Numbered from the stretch's first letter, positions 8,311-18,494 are shown. The stretch is 64,000 bases of DNA from Methanosarcina baikalica (GCF_031461075.1 NZ_JAVKPK010000009.1:1-64000), one strand, 5' to 3'. Translations and numbers: made by a program. Notes: generated by a model from the sequence alone, not told the origin.

Positions 8311-9399
8311 ATGACATTCCCATCATCAGGCATTGCTATCTACGCTCCCACCTTTACAATCAAGCTGGGAGGCAAGGAGATCCCAACTGAAGACATAACC
8401 GATGTAGAGGTTGATGAGCAGATTGAAAACTCAGGAATGTGTACAATTTCGTTCAATGATATGCTGGATATGAAAAAACAGAAATTCCGATGGCTTGATG
8501 ATGCCCGCATAAAGATCGGAACTCGTATTGAGATTTCTTTTAGTTATGCTCAGGGCTCAGGAAACGCGTCGAGTTCTGGAGGAAATACATTATTGTTCAT
8601 AGGCAGCCTCCATGCCATTACTCCGAATTTTGATCCTGGAGGTAGTGCAAAGCTGAAAATAAGAGGGTATGATCTGTCCTGTAACCTTATGGGAAGCCGT
8701 GAAGGACAGGGAATTTATAATAAAAAAAGTTATTCCGAGATCGTTGGAGATATAGCTCAAAAATACGGACTGAAGCAGGATCAGATCGAATCCTCCACAC
8801 CGGTTTATGAATCTGTCTCCAGGAACTCCAGTGAAGATGAAAATGAAGATGATTATAAGTTTGTGAAAAGACTTGCAAATGAACTTTATTATGAATTTTT
8901 TGTAAGAGAAGAGTCTCTTTACTTCCGTAAACCAAAGGACAGTGAAAATGCAAATTTTACCTTTACAAATGGTATAAATATTGTAAGTTTCTCTGTGGAA
9001 GCGAATACTTCAGCCTATGTTAGTGAAGTGCAGATCAATTTATGGAGCAGTAACCAGAAGGAAAAAAGTCCGCAAACTGCTAAACAGGAAGAGGTGGGAA
9101 ATTCCTTTGGTCTCGATTTTACAAGCCAGCAAGGCAAGAAAATAATTCTGGAAAATGTAAACGTCTCCAGCGCAGAGGAAGCAAACGCCCGTGCAGTTGC
9201 AGAGCTGAAAAAAAGAAACAAGAAACTGATAATAGGTAATCTGGAAAGTATCGGAAATCCGTCCATTCGTCCCGGAATGACCGTAGAAATAAAGAAGGTA
9301 GGTGACCGCTTTAGCGGAACCTACTACGTGGAAAAAACAAAACATTCCATAAATCAAAAAGGGTACAGTACAACACTCACGCTGAGGAGATGCAAATAA
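8311..9399 (+). CDS. baseplate hub protein (gp27/late control D-like)
   Basis: This 362-residue protein is of the phage late-control-D/gp27 type, the upper half of the central hub that sits on the tube and carries the spike. Typical segments are VDEQIENSGMCTISFND near the start, LKIRGYDLSCNLMG, YKFVKRLANELYYEFFVREESLYF in the middle, and the final GTYYVEKTKHSINQKGYSTTLTLRR. In VgrG, Afp8 and Pvc8 this part is fused to the gp5-like spike; here the spike is a separate gene that begins in a TAATG overlap at the stop. The split is seen directly and is common in myophages. Confidence 0.93.
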   Translation: MTFPSSGIAIYAPTFTIKLGGKEIPTEDITDVEVDEQIENSGMCTISFNDMLDMKKQKFRWLDDARIKIGTRIEISFSYAQGSGNASSSGGNTLLFIGSLHAITPNFDPGGSAKLKIRGYDLSCNLMGSREGQGIYNKKSYSEIVGDIAQKYGLKQDQIESSTPVYESVSRNSSEDENEDDYKFVKRLANELYYEFFVREESLYFRKPKDSENANFTFTNGINIVSFSVEANTSAYVSEVQINLWSSNQKEKSPQTAKQEEVGNSFGLDFTSQQGKKIILENVNVSSAEEANARAVAELKKRNKKLIIGNLESIGNPSIRPGMTVEIKKVGDRFSGTYYVEKTKHSINQKGYSTTLTLRRCK

Positions 9400-10082
9400 T
9401 GGATTTCGACGGGTTTTTTAAATCTCAAAGAACGAAAAATCAGATTCCCGGAGTAGTACTTGCTCTTGTAAAGAGCACAAAGGATCCTGATGGGCTCGGA
9501 AGAGTGCAGATAACTTTTCCCTGGAGAGGAAAAGAAGAGGACGAAGAATTACACTGGGCCAGACTCGCAACTTTAATGGGCGGAAACGGTAGGGGAATGG
9601 TCTTTTACCCGGAGATCGAAGATGAAGTACTTGTAGCTTTTGAGCATGGTGATATAGATCGCCCTTATATTATTGGGGCTCTATGGAACAGTAAGGACAA
9701 AATTCCAGAGGAAAACAGCGACGGGAAAAACAATATTAAGATGATTAAAACCCGAACCGGTCACATAATAAAACTTGATGACACGGACGGAAGCGAAAAA
9801 ATTGAGATCATAGATAAGACTAAGGGAAATAAAATCAGCATCGATTCAGCTAATAAGAAAATTTCCATAGTATCTGCAGGAGACATCGAGCTTCTCGCAT
9901 CCGATGGAAAAATTACCATCGATGCCACGGAAATTGAAATAAAATCTTCAATTACCGTCAACACCAAGAAAATCGAAATAAAATCTTCAGATTCGGCAAA
10001 AATCGAAGCGTCGTCAGCCGTAATGGAACTGACAAATACAGGTGCCATGAACATCAAAGGTTCAACGGTGAATATTAACTGA
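9399..10082 (+). CDS. gp5/gpV-like spike protein (VgrG C-terminal half)
   Basis: I chose ATG 9399, which overlaps the hub stop as TAATG and has GAGGAG nine bases upstream; an ATG at 9390 lies too close to that site. The first 110 residues are an OB-fold baseplate-V domain (GVVLALVKSTKDPDGLGRVQITFPW, then DEVLVAFEHGDIDRPYIIGALWN). After that come short beta repeats rich in IEIKSS and KISI, as expected for the triple-stranded beta-helix needle of VgrG/gp5. No lysozyme or effector extension is present. The protein would form the membrane-piercing shaft capped by the PAAR tip encoded next. Confidence 0.93.
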   Translation: MDFDGFFKSQRTKNQIPGVVLALVKSTKDPDGLGRVQITFPWRGKEEDEELHWARLATLMGGNGRGMVFYPEIEDEVLVAFEHGDIDRPYIIGALWNSKDKIPEENSDGKNNIKMIKTRTGHIIKLDDTDGSEKIEIIDKTKGNKISIDSANKKISIVSAGDIELLASDGKITIDATEIEIKSSITVNTKKIEIKSSDSAKIEASSAVMELTNTGAMNIKGSTVNIN

Positions 10083-10235
10083 GTCGGGACTTAATCCGCC
10101 CAGATTTCAATCAAATGAATCTCAATAAAAACCCTAACTGAATCATATCAAAAATCCTAACTTAGCCTCAAAAAATCAATAAATAGATCAGCGCAAGAGT
10201 CTAAAATAAAGGGTCTAAAATAAGGAGTCTAAAAT

Positions 10236-10628
10236 ATGGGAATGCCAGCAGCCAAACAGGGAGACAAAATTGTTGGAGTTGATATCCATACAGTCATGAT
10301 AACTAATCCAACAGGGCAAACTCCGACCCCACTCCCCCATCCGTTCAATGGAACCATTGACGGGAACCTCAGTAGTGACGTGAAGATAATGGGAAAGCCG
10401 GCAGCAACTGTGGATTCCACGGCAACGAACTCGCCTTCTCATGTTCCGCAGGGTGGGCAGTTCCAGAAACCGCCTTCCAATAAAGCCACGATTAAGATGG
10501 GAAGTCCAACAGTGAAAATAAATGGAAAAATGGCAGCAAGGAACGGGGATATAGCAATGACCTGCAATGACCCTTCGGACTTGCCTGTAGGCACTGTAAT
10601 CGCAACAGGTACTGTTAATATTGGGTGA
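10236..10628 (+). CDS. PAAR-like spike tip protein
   Basis: This 130-residue protein carries PAAR-type repeats: GMPAAKQGDKIVGVDIHTVM near the start, VKIMGKPAATVDS in the middle, TVKINGKMAARNGD and a final VIATGTVNIG. PAAR proteins cap the spike needle with a metal-bound point and can carry toxins. This one is the short form without an effector domain. AAGGAG about nine bases upstream supports ATG 10236. The 150-base gap before it contains three near copies of a TCTAAAATA motif and no gene. Position and length match Afp10/Pvc10. Confidence 0.9.
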   Translation: MGMPAAKQGDKIVGVDIHTVMITNPTGQTPTPLPHPFNGTIDGNLSSDVKIMGKPAATVDSTATNSPSHVPQGGQFQKPPSNKATIKMGSPTVKINGKMAARNGDIAMTCNDPSDLPVGTVIATGTVNIG

Positions 10629-10634
10629 AGACTG

Positions 10635-11030
10635 ATGGAAAAGGAATTTCTCGGAATTGGCTGGAAGTATCCGGTAGGTGTGGAAGCTGATGGGAGTATT
10701 TCAAGCTCCAGTTACGAGGAAAACATCAGGGAATCGATCCTGCTTATTCTGGAAACTGCCAAAGGCGAACGCTTGATGCGTCCGGAATTCGGTTGTTCCA
10801 TACATGATTATACCTACAGTATGATGGACACACTTACTCTGCGTATGATTGAAAACGCTATATATGAAGCCCTTGTGGCCTGGGAGCCTCGCATTGAGGT
10901 GAATGAGATCAAAACCCTCACAGAAAAAGCCCTGGAAGGAAAACTTCTGATAAGTATCGATTACAAGGTGCGGAGGAGCAATACCCAGGTAAACCTTGTC
11001 TATCCGTTTTACCTGAAAGAAGGAACCTGA
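10635..11030 (+). CDS. gp25/GPW-like baseplate wedge protein
   Basis: This 131-residue protein is of the GPW/gp25 type. The family signature is visible in ENIRESILLILETAKGERLM followed by RPEFGCSIHDY, and the C-terminus gives the usual beta-rich KLLISIDYKVRRSNTQVNLV. The protein links the sheath to the baseplate wedge and nucleates sheath assembly in T4-like systems. It starts seven bases after the PAAR stop, so the two are almost certainly co-translated. It corresponds to Afp9/Pvc9; here it follows rather than precedes the PAAR gene. Confidence 0.94.
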   Translation: MEKEFLGIGWKYPVGVEADGSISSSSYEENIRESILLILETAKGERLMRPEFGCSIHDYTYSMMDTLTLRMIENAIYEALVAWEPRIEVNEIKTLTEKALEGKLLISIDYKVRRSNTQVNLVYPFYLKEGT

Positions 11031-11141
11031 AGGATTAATTTAGTCAAAATTTAGTCGAGTCAGGTCGGATATTCAGAAATCCTGTCTGTCAGGCCTGTCC
11101 GTAAGTAACGATGGACAAAAAGAGGAACCTGGAGGAGTCCA

Positions 11142-14100
11142 ATGGAAAGAAAAACTCCGAAGATAAGGGAAACTACGGCAGATACGGTGCTGGAAAAGAT
11201 TCAAAAGAAAGCGCCCTTCTATGTCCCGGAATGGACACCCGGAGCCGAAGGCGACTTCGGAAATGCCCTTTCCCGGATCTTTGCGGACATGGCCGAAAAC
11301 CTTCTAAATAACCTGAACGAAGCCCCCAGAAAACATCTCCTTTCTTTCCTTGATATGCTGAACTTTTCCCTCAGTCCTGCCAGACCCGCAAGTACGGTAC
11401 TCTGTTTTGTCCCGGTTTCAAAGGCTCCGGAAAACGTAACTATCCCTGCCAAAACCCGCGTCACAGCCAAAAGCCCAGACGGGGAAACCCTCTTTTTTGA
11501 GACCGAGAAAACATTTGCGATAACCCCTTCAAAACTTTGCTTTGTATGCAGCCTGGATCGGGAAAGAGATGCAATCTTTGACCACAGTTCCACAGTAGAT
11601 GGAACTGAACCATCAACCCTGCTCTCCGGAACAAACATGCAGAAACATGCTTTTTACATAGGAGATGAGGAATTCTTCAGGAGCGGAAAAGGAAAAATCA
11701 GCTTTACTCTCACAGCCGCAGGGGCTGTCGAGGCAAGGATGCTGGCTGAAGAAAACATGTTTGTCTGGGAATATGCAGCTCCGGCAAGCGGGAATGAAAA
11801 GGATAAAATGGAGATTACTGAATGGTTCTCATTTTCAGCAGCAAGGTTTTCAGGTGAAAAATTTGAGATTCTGAAGGGAGAGGAAGTAATCGGAAAGGGG
11901 AAAATAAACGGGCTCGAAAGCCGATGGATTCGCTGCCGTTTGAAAGGAGAAGGAATCAAGGAACTCGAGCAGTTTTTCCTTGGTCCGGTTAAAGTAGATG
12001 TATCTGCTGAGGGGATCAAACCTGACTTTCTGTTTTACAATGATATCCCTCTCGAAGATGGAGAAGCAGGGGTGCAGCCCTTTGGAAGTAAACCGATCCT
12101 GTATGACACTTTCTACATAGCCTGCTCGGAGGCTTTCTCAAGGCAGGGGAGCGAGGTTTTGATAGACTTTTATCTTAAACCCGGAAGGCCAGGCCTTATT
12201 TCAAAAAAACCCGTGCTTTCCTGGGAATACTGGAGCGGAGAAAGCTGGAGAAGCCTCAAAAAATATATGGATTTTAGCGCAAATATAGGGGAGAGCGAGG
12301 AAGGAAAAAGTGGGTCTGAAGGAGAACTTCCTGAACTTGAACTGGAAAATTTTCTGGTAAAGAACATAATAGAAACGGAAGCTGAAATGGAGGCTGAAAA
12401 GGAACCTAATGGAATTGGCAGACTCTTTATTTCTAAAGAAAAAGAAGATAGAAAAAAGGAGGAAGAAAATCTTTTACTTGTTCATGTGAACGTTAAAATC
12501 CGGGAAATGCCCCCAATGGCGCCGGGAAGCATCAACGGAGAGGAAAGTTACTGGATCCGGGTCAGGCTTATTGAAGGGATTTTCGGGAAAGAGTGCGGGA
12601 TTTCAAAAAAGAACTCAATAATACCCGGAAGACCTCCAACGTATGAAATAGAACCCGAAAAATTCTACCCTCCCGAAATAAGAAAACTAATTTTCAGTTA
12701 TTCCGATAGGAATGGAAGGGAGCCAGATTACCTTGTTTCTGAAAACAACCTGGCTTTTGTAAATAGGAGGAAAGAGCTGAAACGGGCAGGAAGTTTCAAG
12801 CCTTTTGAAACGGTTTCTGAACCCCTGCCTGCAGTATATCTTGGCTTTACGTCCAAATTTGTGAAAGGCCCTCTGAGCCTGTTCATCAAACTCGAGGAAA
12901 CCTTTGTAGATCAGGGCGTTCCCGTGAAATTCGAATGGCAGTATCTTGTAGCTGCAGGAAAGGAAAGTGCAGGAGAATGGAAAGAACTTCAGGTTCTTGA
13001 TGAAACCGGAGGACTTGCAAAAAGTGGAATCCTAGAATTCTTTGTCCCTGAGGAGATGAAGACTTTGCAGTGCTACGGCTCAAAAAGTCCGTTATACTGG
13101 ATCCGGTTCCTGTTCACAGAAGGAAAAAGAACTCCCCGGATTTCCGGACTCTATCCTAACTGCATATGGGCACTCCAGGCAAAGACTGTTAAAGATGAAA
13201 TTCTCGGTTCCGGTTTTAGAGAAACAGGGCAGGAGCTTGAGCTCAGGAACAGGCCGGTGGTGGATGCGGAGGTCTGGGTGAACGAGGTAGACTGGCTTTC
13301 GGAAGGAGAAAAAGAGGCTCTGCTTAATAAAAATGGAGCTCGGGATGTGAAGACAGTAAAAGATAGCAGCGATAGAATTTTGGAGTTTTGGGTCAGGTGG
13401 GAGAAAGTTGCAGACTTCAGCAGTTCGGACGGAAGGAGCCGGCATTATTTACTTGACCGGACTTCAGGAAAAATTCGCTTCGGGAACGGAATTCGAGGCA
13501 TGATCCCTCCTCTGGGAATGAACAATATAAAGGCCAGCTACCGAACAGGAGGTGGAGAAGCCGGAAACCTTACAGCTTTTTCGATCAAGAAATTGTACAG
13601 CTCTCTAAAACACATTAATGCAGTATACAACCCTGCCGCTTCCGAGGGAGGAGCACGGACCGAAAGCCTGGAAGAACTGGTAGCACGGGCTCCGGCTACG
13701 TTCAAGCACAGAGGTCGGGCGGTAAACAGGGAGGACATTATATGCTTCACAAAAGAAGCCTCACAGAAAGTAGCAAAGGTAAAGGTGCTTTCAGGTTCAG
13801 ACGAAGAAGGGAACAGGTTCCCGGGACTGATGACTGTTGTCATAGTGCCCGATCTTCCGGAACAGAAGCCTGCTCCTACTGCCGAAATACTTCAAATCGT
13901 CGAAGCTCATCTGAATGAGAAAACTCCGAACATAGGGAAACTGAAGGTAGCAGGCCCTGTTTATTACGAGGTGAGCGTAAGGGCCGAACTGGTTACAACA
14001 GACCTAGAAGCTTTAAGTGAAATCGAAAACCGGGTGAAAAGTAAAGTAGAGGAATTTTTACATCCTTTGAAAGGAGGAAAAAAAGGAGAAGGCTGGGATT

Positions 14101-14291
14101 TCGGGCAGATTCCTTCAACCTCGGATTTTTATTCTCTGTTATCAGATCTGAATGGGATAAGTTATGTGAGAAAGATTGATTTTATTAAAGCCGAAAACGA
14201 AACTCCTGAAAAACAACCCAGACCTTCCGCCCTGCCCTGCAACGGGAAACATGAGATCAATCTGCTCTGGAAAGCCGAGAAGGAGGAGTAA
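11142..14291 (+). CDS. large baseplate assembly protein 1 (baseplate J-like, Afp11-type)
   Basis: This 1049-residue wedge protein is of the putative baseplate assembly family (gp6/J-like). GGAGGAG at 11131-11137 fixes ATG 11142. The N-terminus (YVPEWTP then GDFGNALSRIFADMAENLLNNLNE) and the C-terminal J-like region (DRTSGKIRFGNGIRG, TGGGEAGNLTAF, then KHRGRAVNREDIICF) are clear family signatures. The middle 500 residues contain beta-rich inserts with acidic, Glu/Lys-rich stretches around residues 395-450. In T4-like baseplates such proteins dimerise to form the ring that couples spike release to sheath contraction. The next gene encodes a second member of the same family. Confidence 0.93.
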   Translation: MERKTPKIRETTADTVLEKIQKKAPFYVPEWTPGAEGDFGNALSRIFADMAENLLNNLNEAPRKHLLSFLDMLNFSLSPARPASTVLCFVPVSKAPENVTIPAKTRVTAKSPDGETLFFETEKTFAITPSKLCFVCSLDRERDAIFDHSSTVDGTEPSTLLSGTNMQKHAFYIGDEEFFRSGKGKISFTLTAAGAVEARMLAEENMFVWEYAAPASGNEKDKMEITEWFSFSAARFSGEKFEILKGEEVIGKGKINGLESRWIRCRLKGEGIKELEQFFLGPVKVDVSAEGIKPDFLFYNDIPLEDGEAGVQPFGSKPILYDTFYIACSEAFSRQGSEVLIDFYLKPGRPGLISKKPVLSWEYWSGESWRSLKKYMDFSANIGESEEGKSGSEGELPELELENFLVKNIIETEAEMEAEKEPNGIGRLFISKEKEDRKKEEENLLLVHVNVKIREMPPMAPGSINGEESYWIRVRLIEGIFGKECGISKKNSIIPGRPPTYEIEPEKFYPPEIRKLIFSYSDRNGREPDYLVSENNLAFVNRRKELKRAGSFKPFETVSEPLPAVYLGFTSKFVKGPLSLFIKLEETFVDQGVPVKFEWQYLVAAGKESAGEWKELQVLDETGGLAKSGILEFFVPEEMKTLQCYGSKSPLYWIRFLFTEGKRTPRISGLYPNCIWALQAKTVKDEILGSGFRETGQELELRNRPVVDAEVWVNEVDWLSEGEKEALLNKNGARDVKTVKDSSDRILEFWVRWEKVADFSSSDGRSRHYLLDRTSGKIRFGNGIRGMIPPLGMNNIKASYRTGGGEAGNLTAFSIKKLYSSLKHINAVYNPAASEGGARTESLEELVARAPATFKHRGRAVNREDIICFTKEASQKVAKVKVLSGSDEEGNRFPGLMTVVIVPDLPEQKPAPTAEILQIVEAHLNEKTPNIGKLKVAGPVYYEVSVRAELVTTDLEALSEIENRVKSKVEEFLHPLKGGKKGEGWDFGQIPSTSDFYSLLSDLNGISYVRKIDFIKAENETPEKQPRPSALPCNGKHEINLLWKAEKEE

Positions 14292-14293
14292 AG

Positions 14294-16297
14294 ATGGCGT
14301 TGCCGGTCCCGAACCTGGATAATAGAACCTTTGAACAGCTCCTTCAAGAAGCCAGAAAGTCCATCCCGAACTATGCTTCTCAATGGACAAAACATAACCC
14401 TGCTGACCCTGGGATCACTCTTGTCGAACTTTTTGCCTGGCTGGTAGAAATTACCAGTTATAGGATCAATCTCGTTACCGATGAGCATCGTCTCAAATAC
14501 CTGAAGCTGCTGGGGGTCAGGCCCCGGGGCATTTCACCTGCCACTGCGGATCTCAGTTTTGAAATGGATGAGGTAATACATCTCGATAAAGGCACGGATT
14601 TTCTGGCCGAAAAAGCCGGTGAGAATATCGAGTTTGAACTTTCGGAAGGCGTCACTGTTATTCCTGTTCAGCTCGAAAAAATAATTGTAAATGAAATGTC
14701 AGTAGTTTTGTCTCAGGCCTCGTCCATAAATTTTTCACAGGCTCCAAAGCTTTCTAAAGGGATTTTCGACCGAACAGTTGCAAACTCCAAAGAAGACCTT
14801 TTTTTCGCACCTTTTGGCCTGGAGACCAGGAAAAACAGTGAACTGTACCTGGGCTTCAAGCTTAAAACCCGAAAAATCATAAGTCCTGACCTGGAGTATC
14901 CCTATGACTCGCTCAATTTAATGTGCTATCTCTATGAAAAAGACCTTCCTCAACCTGGAAAACACGGGGAAGAAGCCGAATATTCCTTCGAAAACTCAAA
15001 ACTGAAGTGGGAGATCTACATTCCATCCCCTGAAGGAAAACAATGGAAGGAAGTTTTCCCTGAAGACAGGACACAAAACTTCAGGAAAAGTGGCAGCTTT
15101 CTTTTCACAGGCCTTGAAGGCTGGGTCTGCTCATATCTCGAGGCCTTGCGTTCCCTGGAGGAAGAAGAGAAATATTTCTGGCTGCGCTGCACCCTTCTGG
15201 AGTCCGAATACGAATACCCGCCAAGGATTGAAAAGATCAACCTGAATGTGGCAACCGTTATCCAGAAAAAGAGAGTGACTGACGGGATGCTTGAAAAAAG
15301 CAATGGGCTTCCCGGACAGGTTTTCAAACTGCCTGAAACCCGGGTTCTCAGGGGGAGCCTCAAACTGGCTCTTGCAGGGGAAGAGTGGAACGAAGTTGAG
15401 GACTTTGACGGTTCTGGGCCTGAAAGCCCTCATTTTACACTGGACAGTATGAAAGGGGAAATCCGCTTCGGGGATGGGCTCCAGGGAAAAGTACCCCCAG
15501 AAGATACCGAAATTCAGGTTCTCGAATACGAATCCTCAAGAGGAGATCAGGGAAACTTTCCGGCTAGCTCCAGGTGGGCAGTAAAAGGGGACAAATTTGA
15601 GGGACTGGCAATAAGCAACCTCAAACCCGCAGTCGGCGGAAAGAGGGAAGAGAGCATAGATGAGGCCTTTGAACGTTTCATCAGGGACCTGACAGTACCA
15701 TACAGGGCAGTTACTTCAGAGGACTTCGAATACATTGCTCGCGAGACCCCTGACCTGAGGATAGCGCAGGCAAAAGTTATCCCCAATTTTGACCCTTACA
15801 GGCAGGTCGAAAAAGAGGGCATAGTAACGGTAGTTATAATTCCGTTCAGTCCACTTGACGTTTTAGAAACTCCGCCCGAGCCTTCCCTGGGTTTCAGAGC
15901 AGCGGTTGCCAGGCACCTTGAGAATCACCGTTTGCTCGGAACCCGTGTGTATGTGGTTTCTCCGAAATATGTCCGGGTTGAGGTGAAAGTTACCCTGGGA
16001 ATTTTAAAAGGCTTTTTCGAGCAAGAAATCCGGAAGATAGTTCTTGAAAAACTTAACCTTTATCTCCATCCGGCAAAAGGCGGCAAAAACGGGAAAGGGT
16101 GGCCAGTAGGAAAACCGGTTTACCGCTCGGAAATTTACCGGCTTATTATGGAAACCGAAGGCGTGAGTCTGATACAGAAAATTAGTATTTCTTCCCAAAA
16201 CGGTGCAAACCTGGACGAAAATGGAGACCTGAAACTGACTTATACAGCTACGGTTTATTCCGGAGAGCATTCAGTGGAAATACAAACCTTTTCTTAA
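14294..16297 (+). CDS. large baseplate assembly protein 2 (baseplate J-like, Afp12-type)
   Basis: This 667-residue protein starts two bases after the stop of the previous gene with a strong AAGGAGGAG site, so the two are coupled. The N-terminus (FEQLLQEARKSIPNYASQWT, then NPADPGITLVELFAWLVEIT) is the hallmark of the second baseplate-J-like protein in eCIS loci. The region EIRFGDGLQGKVPPE and the YRAVTSEDFEYIARETPDLR segment repeat the C-terminal pattern of the first. The pair would form the heterodimeric wedge, as Afp11 and Afp12 do. Nothing about the length is unusual. Confidence 0.93.
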   Translation: MALPVPNLDNRTFEQLLQEARKSIPNYASQWTKHNPADPGITLVELFAWLVEITSYRINLVTDEHRLKYLKLLGVRPRGISPATADLSFEMDEVIHLDKGTDFLAEKAGENIEFELSEGVTVIPVQLEKIIVNEMSVVLSQASSINFSQAPKLSKGIFDRTVANSKEDLFFAPFGLETRKNSELYLGFKLKTRKIISPDLEYPYDSLNLMCYLYEKDLPQPGKHGEEAEYSFENSKLKWEIYIPSPEGKQWKEVFPEDRTQNFRKSGSFLFTGLEGWVCSYLEALRSLEEEEKYFWLRCTLLESEYEYPPRIEKINLNVATVIQKKRVTDGMLEKSNGLPGQVFKLPETRVLRGSLKLALAGEEWNEVEDFDGSGPESPHFTLDSMKGEIRFGDGLQGKVPPEDTEIQVLEYESSRGDQGNFPASSRWAVKGDKFEGLAISNLKPAVGGKREESIDEAFERFIRDLTVPYRAVTSEDFEYIARETPDLRIAQAKVIPNFDPYRQVEKEGIVTVVIIPFSPLDVLETPPEPSLGFRAAVARHLENHRLLGTRVYVVSPKYVRVEVKVTLGILKGFFEQEIRKIVLEKLNLYLHPAKGGKNGKGWPVGKPVYRSEIYRLIMETEGVSLIQKISISSQNGANLDENGDLKLTYTATVYSGEHSVEIQTFS

Positions 16298-16390
16298 AAG
16301 GTTTGCAGAAGAGTAAATATAAAAAAACTTTTAAAAGAGCTAAGAGCTTTTTCGCTCAAGCTTTTTTTAAAAGACTTGCAGGAGAGAAGC

Positions 16391-18481
16391 ATGCAGGAGA
16401 GCAAATATAAAAGGATCAATACAAAGTCCCTTTTCGGAGAGTTCAAAAGCGGACTTGAAAACCTGGAACTAACGGAGAAAGGGCTTCGTCTGACCCGCAG
16501 GGAACTCTATAAGCCAGGGAATGATATCCTCAATGAACCTGACATGGAAATGCGTGATGTTGATACCGATGAATGCGATATCGTTTATGTTCTTGACAGA
16601 AAGAACGCCTCCATTCTTACCTGCCACCGGGATTTTGAAAAGCTCCGATTCCCTGCTTACGGATCAGGAGCTCTAGCTTCGGTGTTTGAGTCTCCTGAAG
16701 GCATAACTATCGATGAAAACTCAGTTTATGTAATCGGCGCACTAAGAGTTCCTGACGGGGAGAAAAAAGAAGCTCTTGTTGCCTTTGGAAAAAAAGACCT
16801 TAAAGTCCTCTGGATGGTAGGTGAAGGGCCTGATGGGCTTGCCCTTACAGACCTCATTGATCTTGATATGGATTCTGCCGGAAACCTGTACGTCCTGGAA
16901 AAAGGCAGGCATCGAGTTCTCAAACTCCCTCTTTCCTGCAGAGAAAGGGGTTTTTCCGACATAGGAAAGGTCGAGTTACAGGAGCCAGAAAATATCTATG
17001 TTGATACGAAAGGAAAGCTGCAGATTTTTGACAGTAAGGCAGGATATTTTGTACTTGGAACAGACGGTATTGCTGAAAAAATGGACATTACCTCCTCCAT
17101 GCAGGGAATGATTAGCAGAAAACGGACTCATGACTCAAGAAATAACATGTACTTGATTATCGACAATGGAACAAGACTGAGACTCCTCGAGTATGTTAAG
17201 GAATACAGCCCTGATCCTGAAGGGGTTTTCAAAGGGACGTACCTTTCAAAGCCCGTGGACAGTCAGGTCCAGAAGACCCAATGGTATCGTTTCATGCTGG
17301 AAGGTAGTTTTCCCAGAGGGACAACGGTCGAATTTCATTATTACATATCGGATGAATTTCTGGACGAAAATGAATTGAGGGAATTTCCTGAGAGCAAATG
17401 GAAGGAAGGGCTTCCAGGGAGTTCGGTTGTCCAGGGAGAGAAAAAAAGGGATGCACTCTTCCAGACCGAACGTGAAGGGCGCTATCTCTGGTTCAGGATC
17501 ACCCTTGTAGGGACTGAAAAGCTCTCACCAGAGGTCTCTGCGGTCACAATTTTCTTCCCAAAGGTCTCCTATCTTGAATACCTGCCTTCAGTTTACAGTG
17601 AAAATCCTGCAAACAGGGATTTTCTTGATCGTTTTCTTGCTATTTTCGAGAGCCTTTTTTTTGAAATTGATTTTACAATTGACCACCTGGGCAGATGGTT
17701 TGACGCTGCAGGCACTCCCCCGGAATTTCTGGAGTGGTTGTCAAGCTGGGTAGCCGTCAATCAAGGAAGAGGAGAAAGGGTAACCCGAAAAAAAGTTTCG
17801 GAGGCAAAGCAGAGGGAGTTCATTTCTCATGCTGTTTCAATGTACAGGGACAGAGGAACCCGGCAAGGGCTTGAAGACCTCATTTTCCTATACACCGGGA
17901 AAAAACCAATCATAATTGAAAATCTCCCTGCAGGCTGCATAAAAAGAAGATCTGAATATGAAAATCGAAAGGAAAATAAAAGGCGTGAGAACCAGAAAGG
18001 GGATAATTCAAAGAATGAAAGCCCGAAGAAAAACAGAAATCCTGAACAAAAAAAGTTTCTCTTTTTCCCTCCGGAAGAAGCAAGAGTAAAACGTCCTGAT
18101 GGAAAAGGAAACGCCCGGAGGGAAGATTCCCTGCATGACGTCCTCTATGGAGGAGAAAATTTCAGTTTTGTCGTCTTATTCGAAGAAAAACCGGAAGAAG
18201 CTGAGCTGGAACTTATTAAGGATATAATAGAAGAAGAAAAACCGGCCTATACGACCTACAGAATAAAGGTGCTTGAACCCTGGTTCTATCTGGATGGCCA
18301 TACTTACCTGGGTAAAAATACAATGTTAAGACGCCCCAAGTTCCTTCTTGGCAAGTGTTCTGTCCTGGGCAGGGATACCGCGCTAGGAGTGGAAAAAAGC
18401 CCTGATGTTGCTGACAGAGATAAAAATCATGCTCATTCAATCGGACAGGTTACTTCCAGTAAAGGTCTGGATTATTTCTAA
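16391..18481 (+). CDS. gpI-like tail protein with N-terminal propeller-like region
   Basis: I prefer ATG 16391, which has GGAGAG five bases upstream, over an in-frame TTG at 16376. The first 250 residues contain repeated segments such as SPEGITIDENSVYVIG, LDMDSAGNLYVLEKGRHRVL and EPENIYVDTKGKLQIFD, typical of NHL-type beta-propeller blades. Residues about 385-530 are the tail protein I module (YLEYLPSVYSENPANRDFLD, then a WFDAAGTPPEFLEWLSSW segment and RDRGTRQGLEDL), which connects wedges to fibres. A basic, Asn/Lys/Glu-rich linker of about 45 residues follows, then a C-terminal beta domain ending in a hexapeptide-like run. The propeller could be a host-recognition or docking surface; that is inference. 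Confidence 0.88.
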   Translation: MQESKYKRINTKSLFGEFKSGLENLELTEKGLRLTRRELYKPGNDILNEPDMEMRDVDTDECDIVYVLDRKNASILTCHRDFEKLRFPAYGSGALASVFESPEGITIDENSVYVIGALRVPDGEKKEALVAFGKKDLKVLWMVGEGPDGLALTDLIDLDMDSAGNLYVLEKGRHRVLKLPLSCRERGFSDIGKVELQEPENIYVDTKGKLQIFDSKAGYFVLGTDGIAEKMDITSSMQGMISRKRTHDSRNNMYLIIDNGTRLRLLEYVKEYSPDPEGVFKGTYLSKPVDSQVQKTQWYRFMLEGSFPRGTTVEFHYYISDEFLDENELREFPESKWKEGLPGSSVVQGEKKRDALFQTEREGRYLWFRITLVGTEKLSPEVSAVTIFFPKVSYLEYLPSVYSENPANRDFLDRFLAIFESLFFEIDFTIDHLGRWFDAAGTPPEFLEWLSSWVAVNQGRGERVTRKKVSEAKQREFISHAVSMYRDRGTRQGLEDLIFLYTGKKPIIIENLPAGCIKRRSEYENRKENKRRENQKGDNSKNESPKKNRNPEQKKFLFFPPEEARVKRPDGKGNARREDSLHDVLYGGENFSFVVLFEEKPEEAELELIKDIIEEEKPAYTTYRIKVLEPWFYLDGHTYLGKNTMLRRPKFLLGKCSVLGRDTALGVEKSPDVADRDKNHAHSIGQVTSSKGLDYF

Positions 18482-18494
18482 AGGAGATTTGGAA

